Shown: positions 28,552 through 34,448 of the stretch, one piece after another
Position numbering within the stretch: the stretch's first letter is position 1
Layout of the letters: every line of letters starts with the position of its first letter
NCBI GenBank assembly: GCA_026400845.1
Contig: JAPLOH010000042.1
Location: forward strand, 8,971-43,418
Direction: 5' to 3'
Source: Alphaproteobacteria bacterium
GTDB taxonomy: Bacteria; Pseudomonadota; Alphaproteobacteria; Acetobacterales; Acetobacteraceae
Length of the DNA stretch: 34,448 bases
Notes under the pieces: model-generated
Told to the model about the DNA's origin: nothing
The model's input: only the letters and a program-made list of their open reading frames with translations
Databases searched by the model: none
Translations under genes and position numbers: made by a program

Positions 28552-29967
28552 TCAAGGCGTCCGCTCGGCCGCGCGCTGCTCGGCGAGCGAGTAGGCGACA
28601 TAGTATTTATAGATGTTGCCGACGTATTGCACGGTCTCCTGCCCGACAATGCGCGCAGCCGCGATCTCGACGTTGTCGAACCAGCGATCCGGGTCGAGCC
28701 CCAGCCGCGCGGCCTCGCGGCGGAAGCGGCGGAGATTGCCCGGCCCCGCATTATAGGCGGCGAAAGTCAGCAAGGTGCGCTCGGTCTCGTCGAGCCCGGG
28801 ATCGTTCACATAGGCGCGGCGCAGATGGGCCATGTAGATGGCGCCGGCCTGGATGTTGCGGTCCGCACTCGTCGCCACGTCGCGGATGGAAACCGGCGGT
28901 TCGGCCGCCGTCGAGGGCAGCAGCTGCATCACCCCCACGGCGCCCCGCGGGCTGCGGATCGACTGGTCGAGGGCCGATTCCTGGAACCCCTGCGCGGCCA
29001 GCATGAGGTAATCGAACCCGACCTTGCCGCCATGGGCGCGGAAACTCTCGATCAGGCCGGCAAATCTCGCCCGCTCCCGCTCGCCGGTGGCATTGCGCAC
29101 GGCGGCGGTGTTGACGAAATAGCGCTGCCTGATCGAGGCGCCGAAATTCGTCTTCGCGTTATGCGCGGCGAAGAAGGCGGCGAGCTCGGCGGCGAGGAGC
29201 GGTGATTTCTGGCGGATCGCCCAGGCGATGTCGCCCTGCCGATTGATCACGATCTCTGGCCGTAGCGTGAGTCCGGGCAGGATGCGCGCCCAGATGCCGG
29301 CGAGATGGTCATCCACCACCGCCCAGGGCAGCAGCCCGGCGCTGACCATCTGCAGGATATCCTCATCCTGCAACCGCTCGGAAATCGCCACAACCTTGAT
29401 CGGCGCCAGGCCGCGGACGGCGAAGTCGCGATTGATCGCGGCGAGATGGGCGAAATAACTGCTGCTCGCCCGCACATGCAGCTCCTTCCCCGCAAGGTCC
29501 CCAATCCCCGCCACCGCGGCCGCGCCGGGGCCGGTCACCAGGATCTCATTGACCCCGGTGAGCCAGGGTTGCGCGAAATCGACGATCTGGCGGCGCTCGT
29601 CGGTAATGGTGAGGTTGGCGGAAACGGCATCGCCCTTGCCCTCCGCCAGGGCCTGCAACAGCCGTTCCTGCGGCGTCGGCAGGAAGACCACGGTGATCGG
29701 CAGGCGCTTCTTGTTGTAGCGGGCATTCAGCCAGGTCTCGAACTCCCGCCCGAACTCGGCCGCCACCCCCATCTCGCGGCCACGATCGATGAAGAACTGG
29801 GTCTTGCTCAGCGGCACGATCAGCCGGATACGCCGGCGCGCGAGCATGGCGTCGAGGTCGCCCAGGGCAACCGAGGCGGTCGGCAGCGCCACCGGCTTGC
29901 GTCCGTCCTGTGCATGCGCCGGCACGATGGCAAGGATGAGGAGCAGCAACAGGCGGAGCATCATCAT
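28552..29967 (-). CDS. mltF: MltF-like membrane-bound lytic transglycosylase
   Basis: Lytic murein transglycosylase with a periplasmic solute-binding-type regulatory domain. From ATG 29967 the product has a signal peptide (MMMLRLLLLLILAIVPAHAQ). An SBP_bac_3-like domain covers about residues 35-270 (GDAVSANLTITDERRQIVDF). The SLT catalytic domain contains GFQESALDQSIRSPRGAVGV followed by MQLLPSTA; the Glu of QESALDQ is the expected catalytic acid. TFAAYNAGPGNLRRF is also typical. A GTG at 29982 would add five residues. It is 132 bp downstream of nothing related; galU follows on the same strand. Confidence 0.88.
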   Translation of the reverse strand: MMMLRLLLLLILAIVPAHAQDGRKPVALPTASVALGDLDAMLARRRIRLIVPLSKTQFFIDRGREMGVAAEFGREFETWLNARYNKKRLPITVVFLPTPQERLLQALAEGKGDAVSANLTITDERRQIVDFAQPWLTGVNEILVTGPGAAAVAGIGDLAGKELHVRASSSYFAHLAAINRDFAVRGLAPIKVVAISERLQDEDILQMVSAGLLPWAVVDDHLAGIWARILPGLTLRPEIVINRQGDIAWAIRQKSPLLAAELAAFFAAHNAKTNFGASIRQRYFVNTAAVRNATGERERARFAGLIESFRAHGGKVGFDYLMLAAQGFQESALDQSIRSPRGAVGVMQLLPSTAAEPPVSIRDVATSADRNIQAGAIYMAHLRRAYVNDPGLDETERTLLTFAAYNAGPGNLRRFRREAARLGLDPDRWFDNVEIAAARIVGQETVQYVGNIYKYYVAYSLAEQRAAERTP

Positions 29968-30036
29968 GTCGGCTTTGTCCACGCCGTTGGCGGCAAGGCG
30001 ACTATGGCGCGCATCCCCGGCGGCGCAAAGGCGCTC

Positions 30037-30468
30037 CTACCCCAACAACACATCGCGCGCCTGATTGATCCTGGCCGCCAGCCAGTCCGAACCGCCATGA
30101 TCCGGGTGCGCCGCCTGCATCAGCCGCCGATGCGCGGCGCGGATGGCGGCCGCGTCGGCGCCGGGTTTCAACCCCAATATCTCATACGCCTCCGCCCGGG
30201 TCATCGGCCCCGACACCGGCGCCGACCCGCCCGCCTTGCCGCGCTGCTCCACCACCCAGGACCACACCAGCGGCCCCAGCATCACCAGCGCCCAGATCGC
30301 CGTCATCCCCCGTCCGGAGAACAACAGCATCGCCGCCAGCAACATCCCGCCGATCGCGACCACCCAGATGCCGAGCGTCTTCAACGTCTTGACATTGGCC
30401 TTGGAGAACATCCCCAGCGCCGCCAGCACCGCCGCCAGGCACAGCCCGCCGAGGATCAGCGCCACCAT
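30037..30468 (-). CDS. Membrane-anchored J-domain protein
   Basis: A 143-residue protein with three N-terminal membrane helices (about 2-20, 32-52 and 56-72) and a C-terminal truncated J domain (AYEILGLKPGADAAAIRAAH, then AHPDHGG containing the HPD tripeptide needed to stimulate DnaK). This layout resembles TIM14/Pam18-like or other bacterial membrane J-proteins that recruit Hsp70 to the membrane. It starts at ATG 30468, five bases after the malic enzyme stop codon, with a weak ribosome site, so expression probably depends on coupling. Confidence 0.85.
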   Translation of the reverse strand: MVALILGGLCLAAVLAALGMFSKANVKTLKTLGIWVVAIGGMLLAAMLLFSGRGMTAIWALVMLGPLVWSWVVEQRGKAGGSAPVSGPMTRAEAYEILGLKPGADAAAIRAAHRRLMQAAHPDHGGSDWLAARINQARDVLLG

Positions 30469-30473
30469 CGCGT

Positions 30474-32753
30474 CTAGCCCGCGTGGCGCAGCGCGTGCGC
30501 CTGCTGCGCCGCCACCGCCGACACGTTGAGGATGCCGCGCGCCGTCACGCTCGGCACCACCACATGCACCGGCTTGCTCATCCCCAGCAGCAGCGGCCCC
30601 ACCGGCAGCCCATCCACCGCCGCCTTCAACAGGTTGAAGGCGATGTTGGCGGCATCCAGCGTCGGCATGACAAGCAGGTTCGCCGTCCCCGCCAGCCGGC
30701 TGTCCGCCACCGCCCGATTGCGGATGGTCTCCACCAGCGCCGCATCGGCGTGCATTTCGCCGTCGATCTCCAGCTCCGGCGCCCGCGCCCGGATCAGCCC
30801 CAGCGCCGTGCGCATCTTGCGCGCACTCGGCGAGTTGGACGCGCCAAACGAGGAATGCGACAGCAGCGCCGCCTTGGGCACGATGCCGAACCCACGCACC
30901 GCCTCGGCCGCCAGCAGCGTCATCTCCGCCACCTGCTCCGCCGTGGGGTCCACGTTCATGTAGGTGTCGCAAATGAACAGCGCACCCGCCGGCAGGATCA
31001 GGCAGGACAGCGCGTAAATGCGTGACACCTCGGCGCGGCGCGGGATGATCGGGATCACGTCCAGCATCTGCTGCCACCAGTCGGTCGAGCCGCCGCAGAT
31101 CGCGGCATCCACCAGCCCCGCCTCCAGCATCATCGCCGCCGCCACCGACCGGCGCGTCGCCATCCGCCGCTCGGCCGCCACCGGCGGCGTGCCGCGCCGC
31201 CCCACCAGCGCCTGGTAGCGCGGCACCAGCGGCGCGAAATACGCGGCATCGCTGGCCGGATCGAGAATCCGCACGCTGCCGCGCAAATCCATCCGCAGCC
31301 CCATGTCGCGCACCATCGCCTCGATCACCGACCGCCGACCCAGCAGCACCGGCTCGGCGATCCCGTCATCCAGCACCGACTGCGCCGCCCGCAGCACCCG
31401 CTCGTCCTCGCCCTCGGCATAGACGATGCGCGCCGGCGCCGCCTTCGCCGCCTCGAACACCGGGCGCATCAACTGGCCGGAGCGGAACACGAAGCGCTCC
31501 AGCTCGCGCTGATACGCCACGAAATCGGCGATCGGCCGCCGCGCCACGCCGCTCGCCATCGCCGCCTTCGCCACCGCCGGCGCGATCTGCAATATCAGCC
31601 GCGGATCGAACGGCTTCGGGATGATATACTCCCGCCCGAACACCGGCGCCGCCCCCCCATAGGCCGCCGCCACCACCTCTGACGCCTCGATCCGCGCCAG
31701 CTCCGCAATCGCCTCCACCGCGGCGAGCTTCATCGCCTCGTTGATCGTCGTCGCCCCGGAATCGAGCGCGCCCCTGAAAATGAACGGGAAGCACAGCACG
31801 TTGTTGACCTGGTTGGGATAGTCGCTGCGCCCCGTCGCCACGATCGCGTCCGGCCGTGCCGCGCGCACCGCCTCGGGCAAAATCTCCGGCTCCGGATTGG
31901 CCAGCGCCAGGATCAGCGGCTTCGGCGCCAGCTTGTGCAGCCATTCCGCCTTCAGCACCCGCGGCGCCGACAGCCCCATGAAAATATCGGCGCCCTCCAG
32001 CACATCGGCGAGCCCCCGCGCGTCGGTCTCGCGCGCATAGCCGGACAACCGCGCATCGAGCCCCTCCCGCCCGGCATAGACCACGCCCTTGATGTCCGTC
32101 AGCCACACGTTCGCTGGCCGCAACCCCATCGCCACCAGCAGATCGACACACGCCAACGCCGCCGCCCCCGCCCCCGAGGTCACCAGCTTGACGTCCTCCA
32201 GGCGCTTGCCCTGCAACGCCAGCCCGTTGCGCACCGCCGCCGCCACCGTGATCGCGGTGCCGTGCTGGTCGTCATGGAACACCGGAATGCCCATCCGTGC
32301 CCGCAGCTTGTCCTCTATATAGAAACACTCCGGCGCCTTGATGTCCTCAAGGTTGATCGCCCCGAACGTCGGCTCCAGCGCCGCCACCACGTCGCAAAAC
32401 CGGTCCGGGTCCGTCTCGTCCACCTCGATATCGAACACGTCGATGCCGGCGAACTTCTTGAACAGAACCGCCTTGCCCTCCATCACCGGCTTGCTCGCCA
32501 ACGGCCCGATATTGCCGAGCCCCAACACCGCCGTGCCGTTGGTGATCACCGCGACCAGATTGCCCCGCGCCGTGTAATCCATCGCCGTATCCGGGTTCCC
32601 CGCAATCTCCATGCAGGCCGCCGCAACCCCCGGCGAATACGCCAACGCCAAATCGCGCTGCGTCGCCATCCGCTTGGTCGCCTCAATCGCCAACTTCCCC
32701 GGCCGCGGCAAGCGATGATAATCGAGCGCCGCCTTGCGAAAATCCTCGTCCAT
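30474..32753 (-). CDS. maeB: NADP-type malic enzyme fused to a phosphotransacetylase-like domain
   Basis: Decarboxylates malate to pyruvate, linking the TCA cycle to acetyl-CoA and NADPH. The 759-residue product from ATG 32753 shows the malic enzyme region ([39 protein letters not shown] metal site, [13 protein letters not shown] nucleotide site) over about residues 1-425. A C-terminal phosphotransacetylase-like domain follows ([40 protein letters not shown]). In MaeB-type enzymes this second domain is usually non-catalytic and regulatory. An apparent open frame extends upstream to 33035, but its sequence is not conserved; I prefer 32753. Confidence 0.95.
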   Translation of the reverse strand: MDEDFRKAALDYHRLPRPGKLAIEATKRMATQRDLALAYSPGVAAACMEIAGNPDTAMDYTARGNLVAVITNGTAVLGLGNIGPLASKPVMEGKAVLFKKFAGIDVFDIEVDETDPDRFCDVVAALEPTFGAINLEDIKAPECFYIEDKLRARMGIPVFHDDQHGTAITVAAAVRNGLALQGKRLEDVKLVTSGAGAAALACVDLLVAMGLRPANVWLTDIKGVVYAGREGLDARLSGYARETDARGLADVLEGADIFMGLSAPRVLKAEWLHKLAPKPLILALANPEPEILPEAVRAARPDAIVATGRSDYPNQVNNVLCFPFIFRGALDSGATTINEAMKLAAVEAIAELARIEASEVVAAAYGGAAPVFGREYIIPKPFDPRLILQIAPAVAKAAMASGVARRPIADFVAYQRELERFVFRSGQLMRPVFEAAKAAPARIVYAEGEDERVLRAAQSVLDDGIAEPVLLGRRSVIEAMVRDMGLRMDLRGSVRILDPASDAAYFAPLVPRYQALVGRRGTPPVAAERRMATRRSVAAAMMLEAGLVDAAICGGSTDWWQQMLDVIPIIPRRAEVSRIYALSCLILPAGALFICDTYMNVDPTAEQVAEMTLLAAEAVRGFGIVPKAALLSHSSFGASNSPSARKMRTALGLIRARAPELEIDGEMHADAALVETIRNRAVADSRLAGTANLLVMPTLDAANIAFNLLKAAVDGLPVGPLLLGMSKPVHVVVPSVTARGILNVSAVAAQQAHALRHAG

Positions 32754-32988
32754 GAACCCACCACGCTCCGTGCGACCCAAATGTCGGCCCTCGGCCGCGC
32801 CGATGCAAGGAAGGCGGAAGGCAGGAAAGCAAGCGCTTCTTTTTTGGAAAAAAGAAGCAAAAAACTTCTGACGCGCCGCTTGCGCGGCGAGGCAAGCGAC
32901 AGCCCTGTGCCCGACAGCCGCGCCACTTGCGCGGCGCCAGGGGGATCGCCTTCGATCCGCGAAAGCGCTCTCCCTTGCCCCACCCCCC
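32754..32988. terminator. Intergenic region with two hairpins, dispersed-element copy
   Basis: Contains GCTTCTTTTTT at 32835-32845 pairing perfectly with AAAAAAGAAGC at 32848-32858 (11-bp stem). A GC hairpin CGCCGC/GCGGCG spans 32874-32889, followed on the minus strand by a T6 run (32864-32859). On the minus strand this could terminate the small membrane-protein gene at 32989. The 32835-32880 part resembles 13526-13562 in arrangement. The promoter of the malic enzyme gene should also be here, but no clear hexamers were seen. Confidence 0.5.
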
Positions 32989-33204
32989 TCACTTCCCCAG
33001 GCGCTTGAACGCCTTGCCGATCTCCTTGGCGACAATCACCAGCACCGCCACCGCCTCGTGAATGAGAAACGCCGTGCCGATCACCAGGCCAAGCTGCGCC
33101 AACTCGGAACCACCGAGCGGCGCGCGATGCACCATCCCGGCGCCGCTCGCCAACACCATGCCAAGATCGCCCGCCGCGGCCGAGCGAATGAGAATATGCA
33201 GCAT
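32989..33204 (-). CDS. Small membrane protein, function unknown
   Basis: A 71-residue protein starting at ATG 33204 behind AGGAGA (nine-base spacing); a longer frame from 33297 is possible but lacks a ribosome site. It has one strongly hydrophobic helix (LAQLGLVIGTAFLIHEAVAVLVIV, about residues 35-58) and a basic C-terminus, suggesting an inner-membrane anchor with a cytoplasmic tail. It is divergent from the HTH gene and shares with it a 284-bp AT-rich region. No homologue recognised. Confidence 0.6.
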   Translation of the reverse strand: MLHILIRSAAAGDLGMVLASGAGMVHRAPLGGSELAQLGLVIGTAFLIHEAVAVLVIVAKEIGKAFKRLGK

Positions 33205-33309
33205 CGGTGAAAATCTCCTGTTCCTGTGCCCCGCGGCCTTGAACGGGCCAGCGCGTGCCACAACTAATGATCCACCAATTTCGACCCGCATAGCCAAAAT
33301 ATCGCCGAT

Positions 33310-33344
33310 TTAGTTCAATTCGAGCCGCGTATATTGAATACTAA
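33310..33344. promoter_or_regulatory. Imperfect inverted repeat in the divergent intergenic region, candidate operator
   Basis: TTAGTTCAAT at 33310-33319 and ATTGAATACTAA at 33333-33344 are inverted copies with a two-base length difference, centred in an AT-rich region (33205-33488) that separates two divergent genes. An adjacent HTH gene makes an autoregulatory operator plausible. Promoter hexamers near it are weak (TAAAAT at 33400-33405 may be a -10). Confidence 0.4.
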
Positions 33345-33488
33345 ACGGCCTAACAAGTCCTCTTATTATCGACATACAGGGCGCTTAACATGTGTTTAGT
33401 AAAATTTATGCTTTTTCCGCGCCGAAATCCGGACTCGCGCGAGGCGGCCATGTTAGCTAGCGTTCCCGCAACGGTGAAGGAACCCGCC

Positions 33489-34373
33489 ATGTCCAACGCC
33501 CACCTCATCTCGAACCCCAACAGCAAGCTGGCCCGACTCTGCGTTAAGGCCGGCGATGCCGGCGGAAAACTGACCACGTTTGCCGCGTTGGCCAAGGTGC
33601 TGGACGTCACGCCTGGGGCGATTTCGCAGATATTCGGGGCCGGCAAGGAAAGTGCCGGCGCTGTGCCGCCGAAGGACATGCTCGGCAACATCGTCGCCGC
33701 CTTCAAAGCTGACGGCCTCCACGTCGAACTCGAATGGTTCTACCTCGAATTCGACGCCTTCGCCGACCGCCTCGCCGGCAAGGTGGCCGCGCGCGCGCCG
33801 GCCGCCTGGGAGAAGCGGGAGGAATCGATCGCCGCGGAGCTGGTCGAATTCCGCCTGCATGACCCGACCGAGACCAACCGCGAGGGCGGCATGAACATCC
33901 CCGCCACGCTGTACTTCGGCAGCGTCGAGTTCGACGAGGAAGGCTTCGCCATCGGCGTGAAGGACGCGACCATCACGCCGCTGCCCGGCGGCTTCGTGGC
34001 GGCGGAGAAATCCTTCATCGGCGAGCGCGCGCCGCACGACAATTTCACCCGCGTCGCCGGGGGCGTGCGGGTGATCAAGCCGCAGAACCGTGGCGGCGCG
34101 CTGGAGGGCTCGCCGCTCGGCGAGGAGCATCTGTTCGCCGTCGAACGGGCGCCGGAAGGGACGGAGGAAATCACCATCGAAATCACCGCCGGGCGCCGCA
34201 GCTTCGTGGTGACACCACTCCCCGACCCCAACGCCACGCAGCCCGACACCACTAAAACCGGCGCCGCCGAGAAGGACGCCGTGTTGAACGTGTTCCTCAA
34301 AAAAGCCCTCGCCCCCAACGCCCCCCGCCCGGTCATCGCCCGCGCCCGCCTGAAACGCGGCGGCAATGTCTAG
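33489..34373 (+). CDS. Cro/CI-type HTH-domain protein with an unknown C-terminal region
   Basis: The 294-residue product starts at ATG 33489 with AAGGA seven bases upstream; an in-frame ATG at 33390 is possible but AT-rich and without a ribosome site. Residues about 27-50 (LTTFAALAKVLDVTPGAISQ) form a Cro/CI-like helix-turn-helix. The rest, about 100-294, contains a beta-rich segment (GGFVAAEKSFIGERAPHDNF) and a charged linker with acidic and Thr-rich stretches near the end. The C-terminal region matches no family I recognise, so this could be a regulator with a sensing domain. A hairpin-rich element follows its stop. Confidence 0.65.
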   Translation: MSNAHLISNPNSKLARLCVKAGDAGGKLTTFAALAKVLDVTPGAISQIFGAGKESAGAVPPKDMLGNIVAAFKADGLHVELEWFYLEFDAFADRLAGKVAARAPAAWEKREESIAAELVEFRLHDPTETNREGGMNIPATLYFGSVEFDEEGFAIGVKDATITPLPGGFVAAEKSFIGERAPHDNFTRVAGGVRVIKPQNRGGALEGSPLGEEHLFAVERAPEGTEEITIEITAGRRSFVVTPLPDPNATQPDTTKTGAAEKDAVLNVFLKKALAPNAPRPVIARARLKRGGNV

Positions 34374-34384
34374 CAAGGAGAAAT

Positions 34385-34446
34385 CCCCCCTCCCGCCCTC
34401 GCGGGCTTGGGCTGCGGAGCAGACCAAGGTGGGGGAGGGTGGCGCC
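34385..34446. repeat. REP-like palindromic element at the right edge
   Basis: Just after the HTH gene's stop, CTTGGGCTGC at 34406-34415 pairs with GCAGACCAAG at 34419-34428 (one mismatch). Outer C-rich and G-rich tracts (34385-34397 and 34429-34440) extend the symmetry. It may act as a 3' end structure. The element is cut by the window edge, so its full extent is unknown. Confidence 0.55.
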
Positions 34447-34448
34447 AC

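Noticed and set aside
30474-33035. Malic enzyme start at 33035
   Set aside because: The extra 94 residues are low-complexity sequence crossing two hairpins; ATG 32753 begins the conserved protein.

Overview
The window is about 34 kb of very GC-rich chromosomal DNA with third positions dominated by G and C. It looks like an alphaproteobacterium, most likely Rhodospirillales/Acetobacteraceae. This rests on three things: the rpsB-tsf-pyrH-frr-uppS-cdsA-dxr-rseP-bamA order, the DUF1285-NUDIX-DUF6111-cca order, and a nested GGGGC/GCCCC intergenic palindrome of a kind common in that family. The placement is inferred from gene order and protein motifs; no database search was possible.

Layout. (1) 1-7585, minus strand: a translation and envelope-biogenesis cluster running from ribosomal protein S2 and EF-Ts through UMP kinase, ribosome recycling factor, undecaprenyl-PP synthase, CDP-diglyceride synthase and DXP reductoisomerase to the RseP site-2 protease and the 5' end of bamA, which leaves the window. 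(2) 7784-9939, minus: rph-rdgB-alpha/beta hydrolase lipoprotein, closed by a large nested palindrome. (3) 9927-11314: a small lower-GC island bounded by an imperfect 46-bp direct repeat. It holds a frame-disrupted gene with a BPSL0067-type Cys/His domain (a presumed peptidoglycan amidase of the interbacterial-effector type) overlapped by an intact secreted four-cysteine protein resembling STY0301-family proteins, a possible immunity partner. (4) 11371-13518, plus: a Gfo/Idh/MocA oxidoreductase and the heat-shock repressor hrcA, with no grpE next to it. (5) 13740-23313, minus: a tightly packed probable eight-gene operon, MoxR ATPase - DUF58 - BatA/DUF4159 - vWA/GATase-like membrane protein - TspO - secreted ankyrin protein - M19 dipeptidase-like - SDR. 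Two of its genes, moxR and BatA/DUF4159, carry apparent single-base frameshifts. (6) 23339-26138, plus: a 20-bp tandem repeat, then DUF1285, CoA-pyrophosphatase-type NUDIX, DUF6111 and the CCA-adding enzyme, translationally coupled by overlapping stop/start codons. (7) 26127-32753, minus: phosphomannomutase/phosphoglucomutase, galU, an MltF-like lytic transglycosylase, a membrane J-domain protein and a malic enzyme-phosphotransacetylase fusion. (8) 32989-34373: a small membrane protein divergent from an HTH-domain protein, separated by an AT-rich region with an inverted repeat.

Most of the window is core metabolism and envelope maintenance. The accessory part most worth a second look is the island at 9.9-11.3 kb. 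At least three genes (10.1-23.3 kb) show one-base frame breaks. Either the assembly has residual indels or these genes are decaying; raw-read inspection is the deciding check.
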